Positions 8,005 through 16,636 of a DNA stretch of 58,914 nt are shown in pieces (positions within the stretch are counted from its first letter, which is position 1; each line of letters opens with the position of its first letter). Made by a program: the position numbers and the translations under genes. The notes beneath the pieces are model-generated. The model was not told where the DNA came from and did no database searches. It saw only the letters and a program-made list of their open reading frames with translations. The DNA is taken from the NCBI RefSeq assembly GCF_001043975.1, contig NZ_LABY01000095.1, positions 1 through 58,914 of the forward strand. The letters are read 5' to 3'. This DNA is from Methylobacterium variabile (GTDB lineage: Bacteria > Pseudomonadota > Alphaproteobacteria > Rhizobiales > Beijerinckiaceae).

Positions 8005-9645
8005 CTATCCGAGCGTCGTCAGATCTTGGAACCAGTGCTGCGCCTGGGTGTACCCCTTCACCTTGGCCGAGAGCGCGTGCGGGTTGGTGTCGTGCACGAC
8101 CCAGACCTGCACTGCGTCGTCGACCACGATCTCGTGGATGCGCGCCAGCATCCGGTCCTGCTCGGCCGGGTCGAAGCTCGCCCGCACTGCGTCGCAGAGC
8201 TTGTCCACCTCCGGGTTGCGGTAGTGGCTCCAGTTCACGCCGGTCGGCGCGACCTGCTTCGAATCGTAGAAGCGCAAGATGGCGTAGAGTGGGTCGGAGG
8301 TGACGTAGGCGATGTTGCTGCCGGTGATGCCCTTCATCGACGGGTCGGCGGCGCCCTGGCGCCAGGCGGTGTAGGCGACCTCGAGCTCGACCGCCTGGAA
8401 CTCGACCGCGATGCCGATCTCGGCCCAGGATTGCTGCACGAACTCGTTGATCGGCAGGGACAGCATCTGGCCCGAGCCGCCGGTCGGGATGATGAACTTG
8501 GTGCGCAGCGGGTTCTGGGGCGTGTAGCCCGCCTCCTTCACCAGCTTGCGCGCCGCGTCGACGTCGTACCCGATCTTGAAGCTCGGCTTGCCGAACCACG
8601 GGCTCGAGGGCTGGACCTGCCCGACGGCCGGCGTCGCGAGCCCGCCCATCAGGGCCGCGACGCCCTCCCGGTCGATGGCGAGGTTGGCCGCCTTGCGCAG
8701 GCGCAGGTCGCGCCACGGGCTGCCCTCCAGCATGGAGAGGTGATAGTTCCAGACGTGCGGCGTGTCGTTGCCGGTCACCCGCATGCCGGCGCCCTTCAGG
8801 CGCGGCACCGCGTCGGGAGCGGGCAGCTCGATCAGGTCGGCGTTGCCGGAGAGCAGCGCGTTGGCGCGGGCCAGGTCCTCCGGGATGCAGGCGAGCGTCA
8901 GCTTCGCCAGTCGTGGCATGCGCTTGGGGTTCCAGTAGGTCTCGTTCGGCACGAGGTCGAGGCGCACCCGCGGCACCAGGGCGGCGAGGCGGTAGGGGCC
9001 GGTGCCGGAGGGCTGGAAGGCGAACTTGGTCCAGTCCCGTCCCACTGCCTCGTACTGCGCCGGCGACGAGATCAGGAACCACAGCATCTGGTAGGGGAAG
9101 AGCGCGTCGACCGCCTTGGTGGTGACCTGCACCGTCATGGCGTCGAGCTTCTTGTACGACGCCACCGAGGGCAGGCGCGGGCGCACCTGCGAGGCCTGGC
9201 GCTGGTCGTAGTGCGGTGCCTTGGCGTCGAGCACCTTGTCGAAGTTCCAGATCACCGCGTCGGCGTCGAACGCCGAACCGTCGTGGAACTTGACCCCCTC
9301 GCGCAGGCGGAAGACCCAGTTGCGGCGGTCCGAGGCGTCGCTCTCCCAGGCGGTGGCCAGCCCCGGCACCAGCTTGCCCGGCCGGTCGGCGACGTCGAGC
9401 TCCCAGGCCACCAGGGGATCGTAGAGGGTGAGCCCGGTGAACTGGTAGCCGCCCGCGCCCCGGTCCGGCTGGCCGGTGGTGAGCGGCAGGTCGAACAGCG
9501 AGATGCCGTAGGTCAGGCTGCCGGACGCCTTCTCCGCGCCGGCGGAGGCCGTTCCTTGCGCCAGGACGGCGCCGGTCGGCCCGAGCGCCGCGAGGGCCGA
9601 GGCGCCGGCGAGCAGCTGACGGCGCGAGAGGGAGGCGTGACGCAT
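8005..9645 (-). CDS. ABC transporter substrate-binding protein (SBP_bac_5)
   Basis: The 546-residue periplasmic binding protein belongs to the DppA/OppA/NikA family, which delivers peptides, nickel or other solutes to an ABC importer. The N-terminus MRHASLSRRQLLAGASALAALG is a twin-arginine export signal, so it is probably exported folded. Family signatures follow: LTLYDPLVAWE, GLATAWESD, FRLREGVKFHDGSAFDADAVIWNFDK, GTGPYRL, NETYWNPKRMPRLAKLTL, and the C-terminal region beginning AARKLVKEAGY. No permease or ATPase gene lies next to it, so the substrate cannot be inferred. The start ATG is placed at the signal peptide. Confidence 0.92.
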   Translation of the reverse strand: MRHASLSRRQLLAGASALAALGPTGAVLAQGTASAGAEKASGSLTYGISLFDLPLTTGQPDRGAGGYQFTGLTLYDPLVAWELDVADRPGKLVPGLATAWESDASDRRNWVFRLREGVKFHDGSAFDADAVIWNFDKVLDAKAPHYDQRQASQVRPRLPSVASYKKLDAMTVQVTTKAVDALFPYQMLWFLISSPAQYEAVGRDWTKFAFQPSGTGPYRLAALVPRVRLDLVPNETYWNPKRMPRLAKLTLACIPEDLARANALLSGNADLIELPAPDAVPRLKGAGMRVTGNDTPHVWNYHLSMLEGSPWRDLRLRKAANLAIDREGVAALMGGLATPAVGQVQPSSPWFGKPSFKIGYDVDAARKLVKEAGYTPQNPLRTKFIIPTGGSGQMLSLPINEFVQQSWAEIGIAVEFQAVELEVAYTAWRQGAADPSMKGITGSNIAYVTSDPLYAILRFYDSKQVAPTGVNWSHYRNPEVDKLCDAVRASFDPAEQDRMLARIHEIVVDDAVQVWVVHDTNPHALSAKVKGYTQAQHWFQDLTTLG

Positions 9646-9793
9646 CGAAGGACCCCGGCTGGCGGGGCCCGTCGGGCCGCCGCGTTGACGCGCCTGACGT
9701 CTGCAAGAGGCGTGCAAGCGCAGCAGCAAGAGGCGTGCAAGCGCGGCCGCGGGAGGGCGGCGCTGACGGCCAGCCCACCTTCGAACCAGTCGC

Positions 9794-9809
9794 ATAAAGA
9801 CATCTTTAT
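9794..9809. promoter_or_regulatory. Candidate ArsR-family (SahR/SamR-type) operator
   Basis: A perfect 7-2-7 inverted repeat, ATAAAGA-CA-TCTTTAT, stands out in GC-rich surroundings just upstream of the ahcY promoter candidate. ArsR-family regulators of the SAM/SAH cycle in proteobacteria are described as binding AT-rich palindromes of this kind upstream of methionine-cycle genes. The match to a particular regulator is from memory. No such regulator gene lies in the window. Confidence 0.6.
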
Positions 9810-9816
9810 ATCTTGA

Positions 9817-9845
9817 TTGCCTCCCCGCCGGGCGGCTGGTATAGG
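9817..9845 (+). promoter_or_regulatory. Candidate sigma-70 promoter of ahcY
   Basis: TTGCCT (9817-9822), a 17-base spacer, then TATAGG (9840-9845), ending 34 bases before the ahcY ATG. The candidate operator is immediately upstream. Confidence 0.45.
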
Positions 9846-9879
9846 CGCAGCCGAACCGGCCGACACGGGGAGCCCGACA

Positions 9880-11286
9880 ATGCCGAGCACGCAGGACTAC
9901 ATCGTCAAGGACATCGCGCTGGCCGATTTCGGCCGCAAGGAGATCGCGATCGCCGAGACCGAGATGCCCGGCCTGATGGCCGTGCGCCAGGAATACGCCG
10001 CGAGCCAGCCGCTGAAGGGCGCCAAGATCGCCGGCTCGCTGCACATGACGATCCAGACCGCGGTGCTGATCGAGACCCTGAAGGCTCTCGGCGCCGACAT
10101 CCGCTGGGTCTCGTGCAACATCTACTCGACCCAGGACCACGCCGCCGCCGCGATCGCCGCCGCCGGCATCCCGGTCTTCGCCATCAAGGGCGAGACCCTG
10201 AAGGATTACTGGGACTACACCGCCAAGCTGTTCGAGTGGCATGACGGCGGCATGCCGAACATGATCCTCGACGACGGCGGCGACGCCACGATGTTCGTGC
10301 ATCTCGGCCTGCGCGCCGAGCAGGGCGACACCGCCTTCCTCGACAAGCCGGGCTCCGAGGAGGAGGAGATCTTCTTCGCGCTCCTCAAGCGCATGCTGGC
10401 CGAGAAGCCGAAGGGCTGGTTCGCCGGCCTCGCCGAGTCGATCAAGGGCGTCTCGGAGGAGACCACCACCGGCGTGCACCGCCTGTACCTGCTCGCCAAG
10501 GAGGGCAAGCTCCTCTTCCCGGCGATCAACGTCAACGACGCGGTCACGAAGTCGAAGTTCGACAACCTCTACGGCTGCCGCGAGTCGCTGGTCGACGGCA
10601 TCCGCCGCGGCACCGACGTGATGATGGCCGGCAAGGTCGCGATGGTCGCGGGCTTCGGCGACGTCGGCAAGGGCTCGGCCGCCTCGCTCCGCAACGCCGG
10701 CTGCCGCGTGCTGGTCTCGGAGGTCGACCCGATCTGCGCGCTCCAGGCCGCGATGGAGGGCTACGAGGTCACCACCATGGAAGATGCCGCGCCCCGCGCC
10801 GACATCTTCGTGACCGCGACCGGCAACAAGGACGTCATCACCCTCGACCACATGCGGGCGATGAAGGACCGGGCGATCGTCTGCAACATCGGCCACTTCG
10901 ACAACGAGATCCAGGTCGCGGGTCTCAAGAACCTGAAGTGGCAGAACATCAAGCCGCAGGTCGACGAGATCGAGTTCGCCGACGGCCACCGCATCATCCT
11001 CCTGTCGGAGGGCCGCCTGGTGAACCTCGGCAACGCCATGGGCCACCCGTCCTTCGTGATGTCGGCCTCGTTCACCAACCAGACGCTCGCCCAGATCGAG
11101 CTCTGGACCAACCCGGGCAAGTACGAGAACAAGGTCTACACCCTGCCCAAGGCCCTCGACGAGAAGGTCGCGGCGCTGCATCTCGAGAAGATCGGCGTCA
11201 AGCTGACCAAGCTGCGCGAGGACCAGGCCGCCTACATCGGCGTCAACCAGGCCGGCCCGTTCAAGCCGGACCACTACCGTTACTGA
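9880..11286 (+). CDS. ahcY: Adenosylhomocysteinase
   Basis: AhcY hydrolyses S-adenosylhomocysteine to adenosine and homocysteine, relieving product inhibition of methyltransferases and returning homocysteine to methionine. The 468-residue protein has the family length and begins [17 protein letters not shown]. Conserved segments include [31 protein letters not shown], the NAD-binding [27 protein letters not shown] and the C-terminal KPDHYRY. The ATG at 9880 follows GGGGAG. A frame open to 9817 adds nothing family-like. The gene stands alone between a candidate operator/promoter and a strong terminator, so it is probably monocistronic and controlled by the methionine-cycle state. Confidence 0.98.
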   Translation: MPSTQDYIVKDIALADFGRKEIAIAETEMPGLMAVRQEYAASQPLKGAKIAGSLHMTIQTAVLIETLKALGADIRWVSCNIYSTQDHAAAAIAAAGIPVFAIKGETLKDYWDYTAKLFEWHDGGMPNMILDDGGDATMFVHLGLRAEQGDTAFLDKPGSEEEEIFFALLKRMLAEKPKGWFAGLAESIKGVSEETTTGVHRLYLLAKEGKLLFPAINVNDAVTKSKFDNLYGCRESLVDGIRRGTDVMMAGKVAMVAGFGDVGKGSAASLRNAGCRVLVSEVDPICALQAAMEGYEVTTMEDAAPRADIFVTATGNKDVITLDHMRAMKDRAIVCNIGHFDNEIQVAGLKNLKWQNIKPQVDEIEFADGHRIILLSEGRLVNLGNAMGHPSFVMSASFTNQTLAQIELWTNPGKYENKVYTLPKALDEKVAALHLEKIGVKLTKLREDQAAYIGVNQAGPFKPDHYRY

Positions 11287-11317
11287 GATCGCACGACTTC
11301 CGCAGTCGTGAGTTCGA

Positions 11318-11349
11318 GAGCCCGGCCGTGAGGCCGGGCTCTTCTTTTT
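11318..11349 (+). terminator. Intrinsic terminator of ahcY
   Basis: The stem GAGCCCGGCC / GGCCGGGCTC (10 bp, GTGA loop) is followed by TTCTTTTT. A second small hairpin (CACGACT / AGTCGTG, 11292-11310) lies just before it. The same stem core recurs after trxA. Confidence 0.92.
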
Positions 11350-11660
11350 GCGTGTGCGTCATGCCCCAGAGGTTGTGCGGGCGGGCTGGCAACATGAGTT
11401 CCGCCTTTGTTCCGACGCGGGTGTGGCATTTCTGTGCCCTTGACGGTGCTCCGCACCGGTATCGCCGGTCTCCCCCCAATTCACCCCTTCCTGCCCGAAT
11501 CCGGGGCGCGCTACAGTTCGGCCGATTCTGTGGGGGATGCCGCTTCGCGGTCGCGGGCGGCGTGTCGGTCGTGGCGTTGGTCGAGGCGTAGCGTTCAGGT
11601 CGCAGGCGTGCCGGTCCGGTCGCGGGACGGTGCGCCGGCTCGCGTGGAGACGGACGGATC
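11350..11660. other. Intergenic region upstream of divL
   Basis: This is the upstream region of divL. Short open frames run through it but none resembles a protein family. I saw no TTAA-N7-TTAA CtrA-type site and no clear sigma-70 promoter. The divL ribosome-binding site (GGAGACGGACGG) is at its 3' end. Confidence 0.5.
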
Positions 11661-14132
11661 ATGGGGGTTGGACGAACGCCGCGCCGGCTCGGCGGCCGCG
11701 TGGGCGCCGGCGTATTGGGCGGCGCACTCGGTCTCGCGGCCGCCGCCCAGGCGGCGGAGGGCGCCCCGGGGCTGCACGCGCACAACGCCGTGGGCTTCGC
11801 GGTGCTGATCGGCCTGACGATCTTCGCCACCATCCTGTCGCTGCTCTACCTGCGCGAGCGCGCCCGCTGGGCCCGGCGCGAGCACACCCTGACGACCGAG
11901 CTCGCCGAGCTGCGCGGCGCCCACGACCGGGCCGACCTGCTGCTCGGCTCCGAGCCGCAGGTGGTGGTGACCTGGGATTCCCGCGGCGAGCCGCGGATCG
12001 AGGGCGACGTCGGCATCACCGCGGAGGGGTCGCGGCCGGGCTCGGCCCGCCGGGTGCTCGCCTTCGGCGCCTGGCTCGTGCCCTCCGACGCGGCCGCCCT
12101 CGACGCCGCAGTCGAGACCCTGCGCGGGCGCGGCGAGCGCTTCCGCCGCACCGTCCACACGCTGCAGGGCCGCACCATCGAGGCGCAGGGCCAGGCGGTG
12201 GGCGGCCAGGCGCTCCTGCGCCTGCGCGAGCTCACCGGCGAGCGCCAGGAGCTGGTCGAGCTGCGCGCCACCCTGGAGGAGGCCCGCCACGGCCTCGGCG
12301 CGCTCGCCGGCCTCCTCGACGCCATCCCCCAGCCGGTCTGGCGCCGCAGCCGTGACGGGCGCCTGGCCTGGGCCAACGCCGCCTACGTGGCCGCCGCCGA
12401 GGCGGGGGACGTCGCCCGCGCGGTGCGCGAGGGGGCCGAGCTCCTCGAGCGGCCGGCCCGGGAGGAGGCGGAGCGCCGCCGCGCCCGGGGCGGCGGCGGG
12501 CCCCTGCGGGTCTCCGCCGTGGTGGCGGGCGAGCGCCGCACCCTCGACGTCACCGAGGTCGCGACCGAGGCGGGCATCGTCGGCATCGCGGTCGACGTCT
12601 CGGAGCTTGAGCGGCTGCGCGCCGACCTGCAGCGCCAGATGGACGCCAACGTCCGCACCCTCGACCAGCTGCCCACGGCCGTGGCGATGTTCGACGCCCG
12701 CCAGCAGCTGATCTTCCACAACGCCGCCTACCGGCAGCTCTGGGACCTCGACCCCACCTTCCTGGAGGGCCGGCCCCTCGACGGCGAGATCCTCGACACC
12801 CTGCGCAACGCCCGCAAGCTGCCCGAGCAGGCGGATTTCCGCACCTGGAAGGCCGGGGTGCTGGCCGCCTACCGGGCCGCGGAGGCGCAGGAGACCTGGT
12901 GGCACCTGCCCGACGGGCGCACCCTGCGGGTCCTCGCCGACCCGAACCCTCAAGGGGGGCTGACCTACCTGTTCGAGGACGTGTCCGAGCGGGTCCACCT
13001 CGAGTCGCGCTACAACGTGCTGATGCAGGTGCAGAGCGAGACCCTCGACACCCTGCGCGAGCCGGTGGCGGTGTTCGGCACCGACGGACGGCTGAAATTC
13101 GCCAACCGGGCCTTCGCCCAGGTCTGGCGCATCGCCCCCGAGATGGTCGAGGTCCAGCCCCACATCGACCAGGTGATCGCCGTCTGCCGCACCTTGAGCC
13201 CGGCCGAGGAGCCGTGGACGCAGATCCGCGAGGCGGTGACCGGCCTCGTCGACGCCCGCCGCGGCCTCGCCTGCCGCCTCGCCCTCAAGGACGGCACCAT
13301 GCTCGACTGCGCCGCCGAGCCGCTGCCGGACGGCGCGACGCTGCTGACCCACATCGACGTCACGGCGAGCGTCAACGTCGAGCGGGCGCTGACCGACAAG
13401 AACGAGGCGCTCGAGCGCACGACGCGTCTTCGCGACGAGTTCGTGCACCACGTCTCCTACGAGCTGCGCTCGCCGCTCACCAACATCATCGGCTTCACCG
13501 AACTCCTCGGCGACGAGACCGTCGGCGCCCTCAACCCGCGCCAGCGCGAGTACGCCGACCACATCATGCGCTCCTCGGCGGCGCTCCTCGTCATCATCAA
13601 CGACATCCTCGACCTCGCCTCGATCGATGCCGGCTCGATGGAGCTGACGCGGGAGCGGGTCGACGTGCAGACCACCATCGCGGCGGCGGTGCGCGGCATC
13701 AGCGACCGCCTGGCGGAGGCCGACATCGCCCTCGTCCTCGACGTGCCGGCCGACATCGGCAGCTTCGTCGCGGACGGCAAGCGCATCCGCCAGATCCTGT
13801 TCAACCTGCTCTCCAACGCCGTCGGCTTCTCGGCCCCGGGCCAGCAGGTGCGGGTCTGCGCCCGCAAGGACGGCGAGAGCCTGGTGCTGGAGGTGATCGA
13901 CCAGGGCCGCGGCATGCCGCCCGAGGTGATGGCGCGGGTGTTCGACCGCTTCGAGAGCCACACGCTCGGCACCCGCCACCGCGGGGTGGGCTTAGGGTTG
14001 TCGATCGTGCGTTCCTTCGTCGAGCTGCACGGCGGGCGCATCGACATCGCGTCCAGTCCCGGCTCGGGCACGCGGGTCGCCTGCACCTTTCCGGTCGGCG
14101 ACGGCGAAGCCCACCTGGCGGCGGCCGAGTAG
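11661..14132 (+). CDS. divL: DivL-like atypical sensor kinase (Tyr in H box)
   Basis: The 823-residue protein has an N-terminal signal/anchor and one transmembrane helix (NAVGFAVLIGLTIFATILSLLYL), several PAS-like modules (for example LLDAIPQPVWRRSRDGRLAWAN, LDQLPTAVAMFDARQQLIFHN, TLREPVAVFGTDGRLKFAN), then a HisKA/HATPase pair. The H box reads FVHHVSYELRSPLTNIIG: the phospho-acceptor position is Tyr600, not His, the hallmark of Caulobacter DivL. N, G1 and G2 boxes are kept (QILFNLLSNAV, DQGRGMP, GVGLGLSIV). In Caulobacter DivL binds DivK~P and modulates CckA, and so CtrA. The neighbouring tsaE-amgK gene is the same as in Caulobacter. The role here is inferred from family and synteny. Confidence 0.9.
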   Translation: MGVGRTPRRLGGRVGAGVLGGALGLAAAAQAAEGAPGLHAHNAVGFAVLIGLTIFATILSLLYLRERARWARREHTLTTELAELRGAHDRADLLLGSEPQVVVTWDSRGEPRIEGDVGITAEGSRPGSARRVLAFGAWLVPSDAAALDAAVETLRGRGERFRRTVHTLQGRTIEAQGQAVGGQALLRLRELTGERQELVELRATLEEARHGLGALAGLLDAIPQPVWRRSRDGRLAWANAAYVAAAEAGDVARAVREGAELLERPAREEAERRRARGGGGPLRVSAVVAGERRTLDVTEVATEAGIVGIAVDVSELERLRADLQRQMDANVRTLDQLPTAVAMFDARQQLIFHNAAYRQLWDLDPTFLEGRPLDGEILDTLRNARKLPEQADFRTWKAGVLAAYRAAEAQETWWHLPDGRTLRVLADPNPQGGLTYLFEDVSERVHLESRYNVLMQVQSETLDTLREPVAVFGTDGRLKFANRAFAQVWRIAPEMVEVQPHIDQVIAVCRTLSPAEEPWTQIREAVTGLVDARRGLACRLALKDGTMLDCAAEPLPDGATLLTHIDVTASVNVERALTDKNEALERTTRLRDEFVHHVSYELRSPLTNIIGFTELLGDETVGALNPRQREYADHIMRSSAALLVIINDILDLASIDAGSMELTRERVDVQTTIAAAVRGISDRLAEADIALVLDVPADIGSFVADGKRIRQILFNLLSNAVGFSAPGQQVRVCARKDGESLVLEVIDQGRGMPPEVMARVFDRFESHTLGTRHRGVGLGLSIVRSFVELHGGRIDIASSPGSGTRVACTFPVGDGEAHLAAAE

Positions 14133-14287
14133 CCGGCAGGACGGCCGCCGCGGACCCGCTCTCGTGCCGGTGGTGACGGGATCTGGATATTTCGGCACCC
14201 TGCGCGCGTTGTCGCAGGCATCCGGAGACGGCCGGGAAAGGTTAAGGTTCATGGGCTATCAAGGGGCTCAACGCCCCGGACGGGCCC

Positions 14288-15850
14288 GTGAGCGAGGATG
14301 GCGGAGTGGATCAGGAGGGCATGGCCGAGCGTACACCCTGGGAGATCGTGCTGCCGGACGAGAGCGCGACCGAGGATCTCGGCCGCTTCCTCGCCGAGAT
14401 CCTGCGGCCCGGCGACTTGGTGGCGCTCTCCGGCGGGCTTGGCGGCGGCAAGACGACGCTGGCCCGGGCCGTGATCCGCGAGATCGTCGGTGATCCCGAC
14501 CTCGAGGTGCCGAGCCCGACCTTCACCCTGGTCCAGCCCTACGAGAGCCGGAACGGGCAGGCCGTGGTCCACGCCGACCTCTACCGCCTGCGCGGGCCCG
14601 ACGAGCTGGTCGAGCTCGGCTTCGACGAGATGACCGAGCGGGCGATCGCCCTCGTCGAGTGGCCCGACCGGCTGCCGCCGCGCCACGGCCCGACGCTGGC
14701 GATCGACCTCTCCCTCAAGCCCGAGTTCGGCGACGACGCCCGGCTCGCCCGCCTGATCGGCGGCGGGGGCCTCGGCGGGCGGCTGATGCGGGCCCGGGCG
14801 CTCCGGGTCCTCCTCGACCGCACCGGCTGGGGCGAGGCCGAGCGCAGCCACATGCAGGGCGACGCCTCGAGCCGCACCTACGAGCGCCTGACCAACCCGG
14901 ACGGCACGAGGGCGGTGCTGATGATCTCGCCGCCGAAGCCCGACGGCCCGCCGGTGCGGGACGGCAAGCCCTACAGCGCCATCGTCCACCTCGCCGAGAG
15001 CGTGCACGCCTTCGTGGCGATGGACCGCGGCCTGCGGGCGCTGGGCCTCTCCGCCCCGAAGATCCTCGGCGAGGACCTCGATGCGGGGCTCCTGATCCTG
15101 GAGGATCTCGGCAGCGAGCCGGTCGTCGACCAGAACGGGCCGCGGCCCGAGCGCTACGCCGAGGCCGTGAAGGTGCTGGCGCGCCTGCACGGCACGACCC
15201 TGCCGACGGTGCTGCCGGTGGCCGAGGGTCGCGACCACGTGCTGCCGCCCTACGACCGCGAGGCGCTGCTGTTCGAGGCCGAGCTGCTGCCCGAGTGGTA
15301 CGCGCCGTTCGTCGCCAACGCGCCGCTCCCGCCCGAGGCGCGGGCGGCCTTCGTGTCGGCCTGGAGCGAGGCGCTGGAAGGCCTTGAGACCGAGGCACGG
15401 ACCTGGACCCTGCGCGACTACCACTCGCCCAACCTGATCTGGCTGCCCGAGCGTGACGGCCTCGAGCGCATCGGCCTGATCGACTTCCAGGACGCGGTCC
15501 TGGGCCACCCGGCCTACGACGTCGCCTCGCTGCTGCAGGACGCCCGGGTCGATGCCAGCGCCGAGTTCGAGCTGCGCCTGCTCGGCCTCTACGCCCGCGA
15601 GCGGCGCCTGCGCGACGCCGAGTTCGACATGCAGGGCTTCGCCCGGGCCTACGCGGTGCTGGGGGCCCAGCGCGCGACCAAGATCCTCGGCATCTTCGCC
15701 CGCCTCGACCGGCGCGACGGCAAGCCGGGCTACCTCGCCCACCTGCCGCGCATCGAGGGCTACCTCGCCCGCAACCTCGCCCACCCGGCGCTCTCCGGCG
15801 TCCGGGCCTGGTACGCGCAGCACCTGCCGCGCCTCTGCCCCGACGCCTGA
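14288..15850 (+). CDS. TsaE-AmgK fusion: t6A ATPase plus sugar kinase
   Basis: This 520-residue fusion has residues 18-150 as TsaE, the ATPase of the tRNA t6A37 threonylcarbamoylation complex (Walker A GGLGGGKTTLA, then PSPTFTLVQPY, HADLYRL and IALVEWPDRL). From about residue 168 it is an aminoglycoside-phosphotransferase-fold kinase with GDASSRTYERL, the catalytic LRDYHSPNLIW and the metal-binding IGLIDFQDAVLGHPAYD, as in AmgK, the anomeric MurNAc/GlcNAc 1-kinase. murU follows, so the second half probably feeds UDP-MurNAc salvage. The start is a GTG at 14288; an ATG at 14321 (MAERTPWE) right after AGGAGG is the alternative. This domain fusion is known in alphaproteobacteria. Confidence 0.9.
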   Translation: MSEDGGVDQEGMAERTPWEIVLPDESATEDLGRFLAEILRPGDLVALSGGLGGGKTTLARAVIREIVGDPDLEVPSPTFTLVQPYESRNGQAVVHADLYRLRGPDELVELGFDEMTERAIALVEWPDRLPPRHGPTLAIDLSLKPEFGDDARLARLIGGGGLGGRLMRARALRVLLDRTGWGEAERSHMQGDASSRTYERLTNPDGTRAVLMISPPKPDGPPVRDGKPYSAIVHLAESVHAFVAMDRGLRALGLSAPKILGEDLDAGLLILEDLGSEPVVDQNGPRPERYAEAVKVLARLHGTTLPTVLPVAEGRDHVLPPYDREALLFEAELLPEWYAPFVANAPLPPEARAAFVSAWSEALEGLETEARTWTLRDYHSPNLIWLPERDGLERIGLIDFQDAVLGHPAYDVASLLQDARVDASAEFELRLLGLYARERRLRDAEFDMQGFARAYAVLGAQRATKILGIFARLDRRDGKPGYLAHLPRIEGYLARNLAHPALSGVRAWYAQHLPRLCPDA

Positions 15851-15892
15851 CCGCCTTCCGCGATCCCAACCGCCCCCGAACAACCCGCCACG

Positions 15893-16636
15893 ATGACCGA
15901 CTCCCCGACCCCCGCCGTGACGCGCGCCTTCGTGCTGGCCGCGGGCCTCGGCAAGCGCATGCGCCCGATCACCGTCACCACGCCGAAGCCCCTGGTCGAG
16001 GTGGCGGGCAAGTCCCTCGTCGACTACGCCCTCGACCGGGTCGCCGAGGCCGGCATCCCGGAGGCGGTGGTCAACGTGCACTACCTCGCCGACCTGATGG
16101 AGGCGCACCTGGTGCGCCGCCGCGGCCCGCCGCTGATCACGATCTCGGACGAGCGCGACCGGCTGCTCGAGACCGGCGGCGGGGTGAGGAAGGCGCTGGC
16201 GCAGCTCGGGCCGGCGCCCTTCATGGTGCTGAACTCGGATTCGTTCTGGCTCGAGGGGCCGCGGCCGAATCTCGGCCGCCTGGTTGAGGCCTGGGATCCT
16301 GAGCGGATGGACATGCTGCTGCTGCTGGCCTCCGCCGCCACCAGCCTCGGCTACGACGGTCCGGGCGACTTCCAGATGGACAAGGAGGGGCGGCTGACGC
16401 GCCGGGCCGAGCGCGAGGTCGCGCCCTTCGTCTACGCGGGCGTCGCGATCCTGAAGCCCGAGCTCTTCGCCGACACGCCGGAGGGCGCGTTCTCCCTCAA
16501 CCTGCTGTTCGACCGCGCCATCGCGGCGGAGCGCCTCTACGGCCTGCGCCTCGACGGGCAGTGGCTCCATGTCGGCACGCCCGAGGCCCTGCGCGAGGCC
16601 GAGGAGCGGGTGCGCGCGAGCGCGACGCAGCCGTGA
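15893..16636 (+). CDS. murU: MurNAc-1-phosphate uridylyltransferase (MurU)
   Basis: This 247-residue nucleotidyltransferase opens with AFVLAAGLGKRMRPITVTTPKPLVEVAGKSLVDY, the N-terminal substrate loop and Lys of sugar-phosphate nucleotidyltransferases. SDERDRLLETGGGVRKAL, MVLNSDSFW and WLHVGTPEALREAE follow. MurU joins UTP to MurNAc-1-phosphate to make UDP-MurNAc, bypassing MurA and de novo synthesis. Placement directly after the AmgK-type kinase supports this over a mannose or glucose transferase. In Pseudomonas and Caulobacter the pathway gives intrinsic fosfomycin tolerance. The stop overlaps the GTG of the next gene. Confidence 0.88.
   Translation: MTDSPTPAVTRAFVLAAGLGKRMRPITVTTPKPLVEVAGKSLVDYALDRVAEAGIPEAVVNVHYLADLMEAHLVRRRGPPLITISDERDRLLETGGGVRKALAQLGPAPFMVLNSDSFWLEGPRPNLGRLVEAWDPERMDMLLLLASAATSLGYDGPGDFQMDKEGRLTRRAEREVAPFVYAGVAILKPELFADTPEGAFSLNLLFDRAIAAERLYGLRLDGQWLHVGTPEALREAEERVRASATQP

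Noticed and set aside
9646..9879. SAH or SAM riboswitch upstream of ahcY
   Set aside because: I looked for a pairing pattern typical of SAH or SAM-II riboswitches in the short leader and did not find one; an operator palindrome explains the conserved-looking sequence better.
11595..13979. 794-codon minus-strand open frame opposite divL
   Set aside because: It mirrors the codon structure of divL; no motif, start site or ribosome-binding site supports it.
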